Below are positions 35,601-48,700 of a DNA stretch of 64,000 nucleotides, in pieces (position 1 is the stretch's first letter; each line of letters begins with the position of its first letter). The stretch is from Sistotremastrum niveocremeum HHB9708. Taxonomy: Eukaryota; Basidiomycota; Agaricomycetes; Sistotremastrales; Sistotremastraceae. Location: positions 187,664 through 251,663 of the forward strand of contig KV419414.1 in the NCBI GenBank assembly GCA_001630475.1, read 5' to 3'. The notes beneath the pieces were generated by a model. That model saw only the letters and a list, made by a program, of their open reading frames with translations. It searched no databases and was not told where the DNA came from. The position numbers and the translations under genes are program-made.

Positions 35601-37676
35601 TCAATGATCCCACATAATCAAGTCAATAGCAGCGTCCGACCGCGGAGAGATCTTGCATAGAAAATCCTCAGGCAAGCTGATAATCCCACCAGTGAAATCG
35701 ACCACAGGAGCAATCTCGGAATCCATTCCGTCTCTTTCTTTCGATATAGTCAACGTAGCCAAAATGGAAGATATTTGAAGGAACACTGATGTTTCGGCAA
35801 AATGCATTCCTGAGGGGTCGATCTAACAATTAGACACGGTTTAAAAACGTCCAGAGAGAATCTTGCCTGCACAAATCCGTCGACCGAATCCAAATACAAA
35901 CTTCCGAGGATCGGTCTGAACGCATTCCAGCTCACTGGATTGTTTCCGAATCAAGTATCGGGTGGGATCAAACCTCGTGGGCTCTGGGTATATAGAATCA
36001 TCGCGTGTGACGGCCCTAGGAGGAGAGAAGATCAGAAGGAGATCATTGTATTATTAGCATGCTCACCAGATATTTGGAACGACGGTAGAGTTCTTTCGAA
36101 TGAACATCCCGTCATATTCATCGTCTTGAGTCACCGCATGATTCAGACCTAGAAATAAAGATAGTCATGGATACTATCATAATCTCAACGATTGCGAATG
36201 AATGTACCGAGTGGTGCTGGTGGATGAAATCTGAGTACTTCTTTAATGAGAGCGTCCACATAAGGAAGCTTGTCCCTATCGGATAATCGAGGTAGGCGGT
36301 CGGATCCGACGACAGAATCTATTTCCTTCTGAGCTCGTATCTGACATTCGGGGTTCAGAGTCATGACGAGCAGGAATGTCAGCAAGGTAGAAAGAACCTA
36401 AGTGAAACTCCCGTTATGGCCCAAACTGAAAGAAAAAAGGATTGCAACTTACGGTATCAACGCCAGCCACATACATAGTCACGGCAACATGTTTTATCAC
36501 TTCTTCGTGTTCTGCGCTCAGCTTCTCCCGATTGACTTGGTTGGCAACAAGAGATGGATATGCTGCCCCGGCTTTGACTTGTGATTTTGTCCATTCGTAA
36601 GGCAAGTTTACGACTTCTTCATTTCTAGCCCTTTTCTCTGAGACGAACTTCTGGAAGCCTCCTCCCGGCATCCATTGTGGAATATGTCTTACTGATCATG
36701 ACAACGAATGAATCGCCATAGTGGAAAGGGGATAAGGGAAAACGTACATATTGGATACGAGTCTACTAGCCAAGCGCCTGTTCGCATGAAAGAGTTCAAG
36801 ACTTTCATCCGCTGCTCGATAAGATTAACGAAATAATCATCTCGTGATTCTACTGTATGTCCATAAATGGTCTTCAGGATATTCCTACTTTGACATCTGA
36901 ACCCAGACGAAAGTAATCAAACCGAATCAATGAAATCTTCAGCCATTCAATGGTGAGTCACACCTACATTCGTAAATGACTTTTGAAGTGCTCCGGGTGT
37001 GATAATAGATCTTTCAAGAGTAGTTTGACGTGATTTTCAAGTGCCGGTAGATGACGCGACATTTTCTGGATACCAAGTTCTTCATGAGCCGTCCGTCGAT
37101 ACAATGGGAACTGAGAGCTCCGAGAAGTTAATCGAATAAGAAATTTGTCTTGTTTGAGAAGCTCATTCATTATCAATGTTGGTCGATCGGAATATATCTT
37201 TGAGCGGCCATCCAAGAGATCATGTAACGCTTTGGCGCTGTTGAGGACGATGATGTTTAATTGATTGGCTTTGAGCGAGAAAACGGGCCCTTCGAGGACA
37301 ATTTAGGCATTAAAACAAGGGATTGTTTAGGAGACGACAGCACACCATATATTCTTGCCCATTCCGCGTATTGAGCCCATATATCCTTTCTCCCGATGAT
37401 AACAGAGCGGTTACCGGAAATGATCGATCCGCGTGGACCAGGGGGTGAGGCATTCGAATGTCGTCTCGTCCGGAATAAAATCAGAAAGAGAAATCCTATT
37501 CCTAAAATCTCGTAGACTAGGACATCGCGATCAGCGAGGATGCCGGACACCCATGGAATCGAAGGCAAGTCAAGAGTTTTCTTAAACAACGGTTTTAGGG
37601 CGCAAATGACGACCAAATATGAAGAAGTTGCGACACGACTTACCATACGAGACCTTCGAATGCGGTCCCAAGACAA
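35601..37676 (-). CDS. Cytochrome P450, tandem copy 3
   Basis: The most divergent of the three. The first exon includes [15 protein letters not shown] (anchor), SPPGPRGS and [17 protein letters not shown]. Further on are [16 protein letters not shown]-helix AGVDT, ExxR EVLR in [38 protein letters not shown] and haem loop [10 protein letters not shown] near 35870-35900; it ends DLIMWDH. The start is uncertain: Met codons at 37676 and 37646 both lie upstream of the region that aligns with copies 1 and 2, and GTAAGT right after the second could be a donor of an extra 5' intron. No lesion was seen in the exons examined. Confidence 0.86.
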
Positions 37677-40600
37677 AGTCTCTCTCCTGCCTTCAAAAAC
37701 TTTGGAAGTGATGGTGGCAACGGGATGATAGCAACTGAGCGCCTAAAGAACTCACGGTGATCTGGTCCGGAGAATAATAATAGAAATGACGCAACATCTT
37801 CATCAGCTAAGATTCAGCTTACAAGACATATCAAAGAGGTATCATAGAGAAAATAGTGGAATTAGTCTGGCCGCGTCCTACATGTAGCCAGTGTGTTTTA
37901 CTTGCATCGTATCACAGCCTGTCTGGCAGCCCGGCAGAACTGCCAAGTCATTGCGACTGCGCACGCTGGACGTGACGTATCTGAATCGACCGCATACCAT
38001 TGGACAAGCAAACAGTCTCAATAGCACCTCTTCCCACAATAGTGTTGGATGGTTCGAACACAGACGAGGTGTCAACGCGTCAACATTGACACCCCTGAAC
38101 TCAGTTTGAAGATCGAATCCCCGGCCCGGGAATCGACGAAGCTAGCCGGGCTCAAGGTGACAATACCGAGCTGAGTTAGAAATAAAATCCGGTGAAGCCG
38201 TTTCCTCTCCTGACTCATTTCGATGATCTCAGTTTATTTCAAGGAAGCTCAGATGATAAGAAAATATACATAACTGCGTCTGGATGACCTAAAGATTGGA
38301 TGCCGCGGTTCGTATTCGGTGAATATAGATAGGAGAATATCGGCTGACAAATGTTGAAACTCCGACCCGATTTCGCCGGGTATGGTCAACGGGATGTGTC
38401 GGAACCGGGACCTCCGCTTCTGCTTCTGCTCAAACTTCTGCTCGTGCCTTCTTATCAATCCAACTATTCTGATCCAGCGCGATGAAATCTCGATAAATTG
38501 AATACTGATCTTGCCGTACACTCTTCAAGAACAGAATTCCATGCGTCATTTGATTTTTTGAATTGAAGTGTGAGAAGTAGAAGTCATACCCGTCATCTTC
38601 GAGCGCTTCATATTCGGCGTTGAAGTCGTTCACTCCAGATGATTGATGTCGCTTTCCTCAAGTCTCCGAAATTGCGTCTGATGGTAAATTACGATTCTCG
38701 ATGCCCTCCCTGCTCGATCTTGAGTGAACGAAGAAGCCTACACTTACACACAGATCGCTGCCTTCCAGGCTCGACTAGCCCACTCGTCGAATCCAGCCCG
38801 GCGAGTGCAAGTTCCGTAAATCTAGTAATTCAGCGTAGTCGTATATGCGTACGCAGAATCCAGATGCTGAGAATGAAGTTTCAGCGTCGCTCTAGATGAC
38901 TCCAGCTCTCCAAGCGACGTCGCAGTCGAAATGCATATTCCATCCCCGGGCCGAATGATCGTGATCATCCCATCCGCACGAGTTTCAGTCGGCATTTCAG
39001 CCACCAACATCCAGCTCCCGTCGTGGGAGTCGTACTGTGCTTTGGCGCTCGGTGTCAGATGATAGCTTCCGTATCGGTGCTATGGTATTCATCTATCCAA
39101 ATCTTTGAGATAGGTCCAAAATTTTAAATCATCAGCCGGATTCAGGACATAATAATGGGTTCGGCATGTTGCTAACAGGGAGTAGGCCCTCGAGCTCGAC
39201 ATGACAACAAGAAATATTCTAGCGAATAGCACAACAAAAGGACTCGTTCGACACTCTGAAACATCGCCGAGCGAGAGCGGGCGCGATGAATTTCGGGACA
39301 CCTCGATACACAAGAGTACACAAACCCACATCTTCGAGGCCGTCACTATCAAGGTGGAGTCACTCAGTCAGGAGCTCGAAGGATCCAGGAACCAAAACCA
39401 AGGCCCATCACTTGACGGCGGGTGGCGATCGGAGAAGAGCCAGTGTTTGTCCCTGCTCGGCGCTTCTTCTGCTGACTATGGCGGTGGCTGTGGAACCATT
39501 GCGTTGGGTTCCGAAAGTAAATAGGAATGGCACGTGCCGAAAGGTCGGTGGATCGACTCTGCAGCGAATAGACCCTAGTCCAAACTGAAATGCCATTAGG
39601 ACACCGAACGTGCTCAAGCACTCAAGACTCACGACATCTACTGAATATAATTGCAGCTTTTCAATGACAGCTTTCTCTAACTCAAAAGATCCCATATTTG
39701 TGTAGGTTGAGGCGCTCGATGGATTCATACAATCGAAAAAAACTCACTCCATGGTCCATCAAACTTAATCACAAATGCAATATAACATACGATTGTTCGA
39801 CCTCGTCATTCTCTCGGAAGAACCCTTGATGCCATACCTCTCCCGCCGCCTGATCAATGATCACACATTGGCACTCTCTCGGAAACCCTCGCATCAAAAT
39901 CCAATTTCTGCTATACATTTGGTCTCCGACTCTTTTGACGATTTCCGTTCTGGGGTTAAGCTCGGGCGTCTATGTTCTCCGACGACGGGTCCTCAGCGTA
40001 TGGAAATTACCGCCGGGTCATCACCAGCCTCCCCAAAACTCGTTCACGAGTCATCAGGCCATAACGGGAGTTTGAGCACTCGGATGCTCCATCCCGTATC
40101 TATCGAGTGCCTGGATGATGATGCATGATCGTTTCATTGTGGAAGACTGTAACTTTGGTCGGTGCCAGTAACTCGGATCTCCCGTTTACCGTCTGAAGTT
40201 AAAGTCGACCGGAAAGACCGTTGTGGGAAAAAGCGAGCAGCAAGGTTGCGATGTCAAGGCAACAAGCAATAAATTTCTACAAAAGAGCTGGGCATGACGC
40301 AGTCAATGAAGTGGACAAGGCATCCCAATTCGACGACTCGGACTCGCACACAGACATCGTTCGGAGCTCACAACGACAAACAATAGACTCGTGAATGAAT
40401 AAGGAAAGCTCCGAAGCACCGTTACCCTGGCGTTAGACCCGATTAGGAGACAACGATTGGTAAGGCAGGGGTGGGAACATCTATAGGCCCTGAGATTAGC
40501 CTAATATGGAGCGTGTGCCATGAAACAGGGATCGCTGCCAGGGTTCCCGAATAGAAGCGCTGAACCGTTTCGGCCCCTCTGCTGAACCAAGCCTAGAAGA

Positions 40601-41588
40601 TATCGATAGCAATGACCAAGGTGTGGAGACATTCGACCGATGGAGAGAGCCATAATTTTCCGAGGATGCTACGACAAGAATGGTGCACGGTATTTCAGGC
40701 TCTTTCTACTCAGAAGGAAAGGAATTTCTTCTGATAGGCCTACAGGCTCGATGCTCGTTCCGGGCTCTCAAATCGGCATTCTTGTTTTTGATTTCTCTGA
40801 TTGGCCGCCACAGAACTTGCAAGTCTGGTGCCTGGACCACAATAGCCAGGCTCGTAAGCGACGATCAGGTGTCAAAAGAGGCAACGATCGGGCCGTCAAC
40901 TGGAGCCTTTTAGTTTGACTGTTGCTGACATCCTGGTTTCCTAAAATGTGGAAGATGTAGAGATTGCGGAGATTGCGCACAATGGAACAGGTCTCGGCTT
41001 TCCGGCACGTACGTCGGATATCGGAAAGAGCCAAGTTTCGGATGTATCGGTGTTTCATTCCTTGCTCCTCTCCTCCCGAAGTTCGTCTGCCATCGCCGAC
41101 CCTGCTACACCAACTCTGCTAACGACCACGAATATTGAACTATGGTCTACTCGTATCTTCATTTATCCTTTTTTCCAGCCAATTTGGGATATGCACGGCT
41201 GACTTTGGCCTCAAAAGGAAATGCTCAACGAAGTCTCATTTGAAGAGAAATATGATCGGCGGGCCTTCAGTCGAACGGTGTTGACCCGACGGCGGTCAGA
41301 ATGCAGCTCCGAGGCATATGATTTTCCCCAATCCCCTCTCCACGTTCTTTGTCCTAGTATCCAAGCCCTGATCCTCTCCCTCTCAACGTCGGCGGTGGAC
41401 GCTTCTTCCCCTAAGCATAACAAACTTTCTCCGTGCCCGTCCGTTGGGTTATCACCCCTGCTTCTTTTTCCCGATCTGTTATCGCCTTACGTGTTCTGCA
41501 GCTCCACGCGAGCGATGCACCAAGAAGGAAGGAGCCAAACAATCGAAAAGAGACCCCGGTGTCTTCAATCAGCCCAAATCCTGGACCG
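37677..41588. other. Gene-poor stretch with fragments
   Basis: Nearly 4 kb without a confident gene. On the minus strand about 38430-39010 contains coding-looking patches (GSWMLVAEMPTETRADGMIT; YEALEDDGYDFYFSHFNSK) separated by possible introns, but I could not join them in one frame. On the plus strand 39857-40075 encodes a hydrophobic segment (LLTISVLGLSSGVYVLRRR) followed by frame loss. I read these as decayed genes or poorly conserved orphans. Confidence 0.35.
39408..39691 (-). CDS. Possible small two-exon gene, unknown
   Basis: ATG 39691 (MGSFELEKAVIEKLQLYSVD) leads to an intron of about 48 nt with GTGAGT donor and TTTCAG acceptor, then FGLGSIRCRVDPPTFRHVPF continuing to a stop at 39408. 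The splice signals are good, but the product (about 78 aa) matches nothing I know and the region is otherwise decayed. The intron-containing frame also stays open unspliced. Low confidence. Confidence 0.25.
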
Positions 41589-41596
41589 TATAAAAT
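41589..41596 (+). promoter_or_regulatory. TATA box of the HMG-box gene
   Basis: TATAAAAT lies 62 bp before the ATG at 41658, after a CT-rich stretch, a usual fungal core promoter layout. Confidence 0.5.
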
Positions 41597-41657
41597 AAAA
41601 TCGCAATGCTCCCTTGTCAGCTCCAGATCACTCCTTCCTTCTTCCCGTTACGCTACG

Positions 41658-43606
41658 ATGCCCCCCGCTAATTCTGCTTTCCCTCCTGCTTCCCGCTCGT
41701 CTGCTCTCGTAGCCCACAACGTCCCCACCATCATAGCAGCTAAGACTTCGCCCGCACCCATCCAGATACTGAGCTACCAGGAGTTCTCTAGTAAGTTACT
41801 CATCTTCGAGCATCCCCCTTCGGACCACCTCTTCCCTCCTTCCCCCCATCCTCACACCCCCCTCGACGACTCCACAAACACTATATCCCAACAAGTACTA
41901 ACTGTATCGCTATAGAAATCAAAATTCCCTCTTCCCTTCTGAAGACTCCTGATTCACTCCGTCATGTCGAACACCTACCCCCGCCTCCACTCCTTACTCG
42001 CCGCGTCCGCAAAGACAAACCCCTCGATTATGTTCCTCGACCCGCCAATGCGTTCATGCAGTTCAGACGACGCTGGGTCCCCGCCAACAAGGATCGTTTC
42101 CCCTCCTCGATATCTCTCTCCAAAGTAGCCGGCGACGCTTGGCGATCTCAGAGCAAGGAGCAGGTCCGCTACTACGAGTGGTTGGCCGACTGCGAGAAGC
42201 AGATCCACAAGCTAATCTATCCCGACTACCACTTCCAACCCGTTCGAAAGCATGGTCGTCGTCGAGAAGATAAGGGACCCAAGCCTCTCTCTGAGCGCAA
42301 AGAGAGGTTGGTGAAGCGGAAGGTCGCCTCGGATGTTCCTGCGATGACCCCTTCCGAAATCATGGACGCTTATCCGGAGCACTTCGACGATATCAGGGCA
42401 TCCTCCATTTCTCCTCCACTTCACTTCGAGTCATCTCTTCCCTCTCCACCTTCCTCTGGCTCTACCTGTGGCCCCCAAACTCCCGAAGCCCACATCATGT
42501 GCAACGGTGATTTGAGACGCCCCCTCAAAAATCGCTCTCCTGAGTTCATTCCTTCCGTATTCGAGCCAGTCAAATCTTTCACTTCCCCTCCCTTCTACGT
42601 CCCTTCCCAACCTTCTATCATCGCCAACTCCAGTCCGTCTCCTAGCTTGTCGTACCGCGACCCATCGCCTTCGCCTTCCAGTGTCAGCTCAGACTGGTCT
42701 CAAAGCGTGAGTCATTGTTGTGTATTCCAACAATTGAGTTCGCTAATCCATTATTTCCAGGATTTCGAGAGCGACTATAGCACGGATACCGACACCGAGT
42801 CTGTCACGGCAGACGTTTTCAGTTCGAAAGACCCTGCCGAGTCTCGGATAACGCTTTCCGACTTGACTTCGGTCGTTGCCGCCATCGGACCCGAGCGGAA
42901 TCCGGAGCTGTTGATGGTTGTCCAGAACGCTTTGTTTCGCAATGCGGACCCCGACCCCACTCCTACTCAGAATTATTCTTTCGCCGACGTGAGTCTCATC
43001 AATCTGCTCAATCATTCTAGTGCTTATCTCATATTATAGAAAATGGCTGCTGAGCCTGTTTATCCCCCCTATTATTATTCCCCTCCTTCGCATTCTCTCG
43101 ATGTCCCTATGGACGCTGAACCCGTTCCATGGCTCGACAAGCAAGAATTTACAACATCACCACTCCAAATTCCCGGTACCATCAATCCATCCCGCCTCTC
43201 TATCGAATATACTCAATCGCTGGACGAAACGACCTCGCACTCCTATTCTCTACCCCTTACTCCTACCGCATTTTCGCGTTCATACGACTCTGCGCCTGTA
43301 GTGCCTATAGCGCATATAGATCAAGACAAAGCTCACTCTCAATACTGGCACGAGGAGCCACGTGTCAGACAGTCGAGCTGGAACGAATATCCTTCGGTGC
43401 AGGGCGGATCTCCGACCAATGCTATCCATTACCCAGTCGACGTATACGACTTCCATGGATACTATCAGGCGACTCCTGACGTTCCCGTCGATAGCATGGG
43501 ATTCGACGACTTGAACATCTACGATGCACCCATGTCGTACGGACCGCCGCCTTTGGGCGATTACGCCCTCGATCGCTCATACACTCCTGCAGTTGGCGCA
43601 TATTGA
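41658..43606 (+). CDS. HMG-box (MATA_HMG-type) transcription factor
   Basis: Exons 41658-41790, 41916-42706, 42761-42988 and 43040-43606 give 571 aa with consistent phases; the first intron has a textbook TACTAAC branch site. The HMG box spans roughly residues 85-155: YVPRPANAFMQFRRRWV, then ISLSKVAGDAWRSQSKEQVR and KLIYPDYHFQP. The form RPxNAFMxFR with a terminal YPDYxFxP is that of fungal sequence-specific HMG regulators (mating-type and pheromone-response kind). The rest is Ser/Pro/Tyr-rich and disordered, typical of an activation region. It acts in the nucleus; target genes are unknown. There is no pheromone, receptor or homeodomain gene beside it, so I do not call it a mating locus. Confidence 0.85.
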
Positions 43607-44090
43607 GTTACCGTTCTTCTTGCCTTCATTATTCGTATTTAACACCACTATTTTACATGCTCCTATTTTGCACTTCTGCTGCCAACCATATCACTTATCT
43701 TCTTTTTATGGCTGCCTGTATTTATTCTCCAGGCCTGTTGTATCTATCGTAGTGTATGTACCTTTTAGTTCTTCGTTTCGCTCGTCTGTTGGGTGCCTTT
43801 GCACGCCTTGTACTTCCTGTACGTAAAATTAGCTTATAGTTCGTCCTAAAATGATCGATATTTATTGTTCATTATCGGCCGTATGCGATGGCTCTATTTG
43901 TGTGTGAATAAAAGAGAAGATTGTACAAGGGAGCTTGAAACGTGGCTGGAAGTCTTATAGCCCGAGCGTGGAAGAGACTTCACTACACTATTATGAATTG
44001 GCAGGGTCGTATTAGTGATAATTACGCCTTCAAAGTCAATATAGCCCCCGTAGTGCAATGGAACAAGCACCTTGCTCGTGAAACCATGCC

Positions 44091-44135
44091 CTCAGGGCTC
44101 ATAACCTGTTGGCACTTCAGATTATGAGCCCTGAG
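44091..44135. repeat. Perfect 14-bp inverted repeat (hairpin)
   Basis: CTCAGGGCTCATAA (44091-44104) and TTATGAGCCCTGAG (44122-44135) form a perfect 14-bp stem with a 17-nt loop, between the HMG-box gene and uL1m. No T-run follows and no flanking duplication was found, so it is neither an obvious terminator nor a transposon. A partial copy of the stem (AGGGCTCATA) recurs near 44275. Confidence 0.6.
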
Positions 44136-44527
44136 AGCAATGAAGGATTCAGTCATTCAGAGCAGATTGTTGTTACCGGAGTATTATGTTCTTGAACACT
44201 TTAGGCTGAACAATGCATTTTGAGAAGAAATATATCAGAGGTAATTTGAATACCAGTGTCGAAGTTGTAGATAAGGGCTCATACAGCCCCTCGAAGAGCA
44301 CGCATCGTTTGGACGCGCATTGATCAATTGATTACTATGTAGGCGCAAATTTAAAGTATGCTATCGTTTCCTTTTTTACGCAAAATTATACCATCAAAAT
44401 CAAAGTCTCATGTATCCCCCCAAAAAACTATACACAAGTAACTTGACCTGCTGATTGAACGTCAATCCTATGTTACTGTGTCATGAGTAGGCGCCCGGAA
44501 ACATCCGAAGCGCTCTCTTGCAGCTCG

Positions 44528-45640
44528 ATGCTACCTCTTGCTTACGCATTGCGTCCAAGCAGGACTGTCTTGTGTAGAGGTACATCGAGTATTATCGGCT
44601 CTCAATCTTGCCTCTTTTCGACTACTTCCCCGTCCTCTTATAAAGCCAAAAACAATGCGGCTCTCACGAAGAAAAAGTTAGCTGCCAAGGCGCGAAAAAA
44701 AGCCAGCACCACGCCAACCAAGGCCCCGACCAGCGTTTATGATGCGGAACGGATGACCTTGTTGGATGCGATGCATGTACTTCGGGTAAGCTATTATTTA
44801 ATCGAGCACCTCATAATGGCTAATGAACATGTCAGTGTGTCGAGGTGGCATCACCCTCGTCGACCTACGAACTGACAGTGAAGACTGAGATGAAGAAGGG
44901 TACCGCGGTACCAAAAGGAAGAGTAGCCCTACCATACGAGCCCAAGAAGAAAGAGAAGGACACGGTGCTGGTTTTCGCAGATGGCCAGCAAGCAATAGAT
45001 GCGAAAGCAGCGGGCGCAGATATAGTCGGAGGCGCGGAGATTATTGAAGCTGTACGTGTGATCTATAGTGATGGCCACACGACTCTTCATATCTCGACAT
45101 CAATCTTGGATGCTGACTGACAATTTTCCACAGGTTGCGTCTGGGCGCTTAAACGCAACCACAATTCTTTGTACGCCGGGTCTCATCCGGGCAATCACTC
45201 CTCGACTTGGAAGAATACTCGGTCCTCGTGGCATGATGCCGTCTGAACGACGCGGCACCGTGACTGAAGACATAGCCGGATATATAAGAAGGCTGTCAGG
45301 ATCCAACGAATGGAGAGGCGATAAGAAGGGCACCATCAGAATACCTATCGGAAAGGTATTGATCTTGATTCAACCTCGCCCCTAATACCTCAACTTCGTT
45401 CCTAGATTACCTTCCCTGTGGAGAACGTGATTGAGAACGTGAACCATTTCATGGACTCAGTGAAGAAGGCGACCGGGAATATTCCACAGGCGTCAGGGAA
45501 GGACTCGAATGCACCCAGTACGACTTTCATGGCACCATCATCGATGGGAAAGCGCTAACTCGTATTCAGAAAATCCGATCGTGAAAGTCGTGCTGAGTTC
45601 GACCCAGGGACCGGGCATTTCGGTGTCTGATCTATTATAA
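44528..45640 (+). CDS. Mitochondrial ribosomal protein uL1
   Basis: Exons 44528-44785, 44836-45051, 45134-45355, 45406-45517 and 45570-45640. It is a large-subunit protein of the mitochondrial ribosome, binding rRNA at the L1 stalk. The N-terminus MLPLAYALRPSRTV and LFSTTSPSSYKAK is a mitochondrial presequence, followed by a Lys/Ala-rich segment. The L1 signature is clear: KGRVALPYEPKKKEKDTVLV, DIVGGAEIIEAVASGRLN, and TPRLGRILGPRGMMPSERRG, then GTIRIPIGKITFPVENVIEN. It ends VVLSSTQGPGISVSDLL. An in-frame Met at 44483 would add 15 residues; 44528 is preferred because it puts the presequence at the very N-terminus. It converges with the NLR gene, 138 bp away. Confidence 0.93.
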
Positions 45641-45778
45641 CCCCTATCCTCTCCCGACTCATGGAGCGAAGCTGTTGCACCTCTCTCACTCCAGATCATC
45701 GATCAACGCATGCCCTCCGCCACACAATGCTATTTAACTGTTTCGCATTACATCCAACCGACGCCGAATATAATTACA

Positions 45779-48700
45779 TCACATATCGGACCCTCTGATC
45801 ACATCTGCTTCAATCCCGGCTCGCAGAATTGCCAGCTTATCACGGCACTTCTTTTGTCCCACCAAGTTCTCAGCCCTTTCGTACCAACGCAACGAATGCT
45901 CGTAGTACGCGTGAGCTGATGCGACATCTCGTTCCGCCAAGCCAACGTCTCCAAGCCCAATCAGACAGTCAGCAATGTGACGTCTGAGACCAAGATATTT
46001 GACAAGATCCAGTGCGGCCTGATAGCAAGCCTTTGCTTCGGATACTTCGTGGTGATAAAGAAATACGTCTCCCAAGCCAGTCAGACATTCGCCGACACCC
46101 ATTTGATTAGCAAGCTGTCGATAGATTACGGCTGCAGTGATGTAAAGCTGGTTGGCCGCGGTTGTATCACCTCGTTGAAGGGCATTTTTACCCATCATCA
46201 TGATTACTTCCGCTTCAAGGACGGTGTTCATTCTCTTCTGCGAACAATAGAGTTGCCGACCCTCACAAAGATGAGTCCAAGCAGTGCTATGGTTCCCCCT
46301 GAGCCCCTCCACGTTTCCGATACAAATGATTGCCCAGGCTTGGGCTCCGGGCCACTTTAGCTCTACGTATCTCCTAAGAGAGACGTGATAACGCGTTAAA
46401 GCCTCGTCGTAGTTGTGCCGCTCGACAGCAAGATGCGCCAGAAGAACAGACGTGTCGATGATGAGGTCCTCTCGGCTAAGCTTCGCGAATACTTTGTAGG
46501 CTTTATTAGCGAACTCTTCGGCCTCCGTTATCCGTGATTGCATCGTGTACATCTCCGCGAGATGAAAGAGGTTGTAGGTGTATCGCCAGGTCTCTCCGAC
46601 AACAGAGAGCTGTAAATCCGCTGCCTTGCGAAAAGCATCGGCAGCCAAAGGGAATGCGCAGAGTTCGAGATAAATCCTTCCTAATTGAGTGTAATTATCT
46701 GCGCTCACAAGAGGAAGATTGTGTCGTTCTGCCAAAGCTAGGCTCTTCAGAACAACAGCCTTCGCTTCCGAGATCTTCCCGGCCTCTTCAAGTGTGCGAG
46801 CAATATTGCGCATGGCGTTTCCTTGAGCTTCCCAATTTTGACACTGAGCGAATAAGTCGACCGCTTCCCACTGAAGTTCGACCGCTTTGCCAAATTCGCC
46901 CATTCGCCGATAACAATCTCCTAGACTTCGTACGCAGCGTGCAATTGATGGCTTCAGCTCCGGGTTATCCAGGTCACGGTATATTCGGAGCGCCGTCTCG
47001 GTTCTCTCCTTACTGCTCTCTATGTCGGTGGCAAAGACTGTATAGCTGAGACAGATGCAATCAGCTTCCAGTTTCCGAGCACCGATTCTTTGCGCAGCGG
47101 AAAGAGCCAGACGAAGTAATTCACTGGAATTGAGCGAATAATCTATGAAGTCTCCGAGCCGTAAAGTGGCTTCGATGGCGGCTGTGGATGAAGCTTCCGA
47201 GCGGAGCGCCGCTGCTAGAATGCAGGAGATATTCGATATCTGAGCTTGAATTTGGGACAGTTGCTCTTTGTCCTCGAATGTTCCCTTCGCATCAACCAGC
47301 CTGGTGAGCTCGAAGTAATAGTTCTGGACGGCGGCTAGCTCAATCGAAGGGAGGGGCAAATGAGCTTGAATGAACTCGCGGATAGGAGAGAGGACTCTCA
47401 GACGATGTAGACTATCCTCATATACTAATGCCACCTGTCGCAGAGCCGTGATACCGCCAGCGATTGCACTGGGGTCGACGACCATTTTAGAGATTTCCGA
47501 GCTTGGAACCCCATCCGGTAATAAGGAGAGGATCTGGAGGATGGACAGGGCTCGGGGATTTTGCATCATACGCTCGCTGGCCAATGAAACTTGGATAGAA
47601 ACATCCACACTACAGAGGCGATAGTCGACGAAGCCTCTGGTCAACATCGCCGTTTTCTCCGCCTTCCACTGGGAGAGGAGCGTTGCACAAGATGTGTGCT
47701 GAGCAAGGTTGCTCATCAAAGTAACCGCTAGTGGGACGTTATCCAAAGCTTCCAGAAGCTCTGAAAGATCTGGATCGTCCTCCGAGGTGTCAGAAATGGC
47801 AATGAACGTCTGGCGTGCAGACTTCGAATCGAGGGGTGGGAGGACTGGAATGAATGGTCGAGTCCAAGCAACACCTTGTGGTCTCTCTGCTCCGCGCAGA
47901 GTGATTAGCAGTGTTAACATGGGGTTTCTCGACAACGTCGTTAAGATATTCTCTACGTCTAACCTATTTGCGGAAGGCTCCCAAGTCGTTTCGAAGTTAT
48001 CAAGAAGGATAAGGAAGGGATCTTTCAGGCGGGAAAGAGTATGCGTGAGTGCTGGGAGTATATTCTTGTCGGATATACTGAATGGCTTTCCGAGAGCCCC
48101 GAGGAGAGAGGGAGCATCGTGTAAGCCTTCGCAGGATATGAAATGTATGTTCTTTCGATATTTTAATCGCGTCATGGGATGATGGGCGGTAGCGAGAGCA
48201 ACGCTCGTTTTGCCGATACCGCCCGGTCCCAATATCGCGACGTGCGAGGACTCGGAACCGGACACTTGTGCCACGAGGGTATCTAAAGTATCCGATCGTC
48301 CGAAGAAGATTTGAGGGGCGGGTGGTAATGTGCAGTTGACGTTTGAGCTACCAATATTTTCAGCCACTTGCGAGAGAATCTCAAATTTCGAGCGTACCTC
48401 TCCGAACTCTCTGTGCTCTGTTTTAAGTTATGTCAGCGATCCCGAAAGGCCTGATAGGAAGCATCTGACGACGTACCGAATGGGAATGAACGAGTTGAAG
48501 TTGCGTCTGATATGCTTGCGAAATGGCCTCACTAAATCGATCGCCTTGCTCCTTTATAGAGTTTGTCAACCGGACGTTTGCAAGTCGAGTATGAAGCTTT
48601 GCACACGACATGAGCTCATTAAAGGTCGAAAATGCCTAAAACGTTACTCACGGAGAATAAGTGGACACATCTTTCAAGATCTTCTTCAAGACTGGAGATT

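Noticed and set aside
38430-39010. A complete minus-strand gene
   Set aside because: Several patches look coding, but no set of canonical introns keeps one frame through all of them, so I list it only as fragments.
39201-40128. Plus-strand membrane-protein gene related to DUF6533
   Set aside because: One hydrophobic segment and an acidic-looking tail are suggestive, but the signature block is missing and frames do not join.
41658-43606. Mating-type locus
   Set aside because: No homeodomain pair, pheromone precursor or STE3-type receptor gene is present nearby.
44041-44115. A second tRNA near GCCCCCGTAGTGCAATGG
   Set aside because: No cloverleaf can be formed: the D arm and anticodon stem do not pair and box B is absent.
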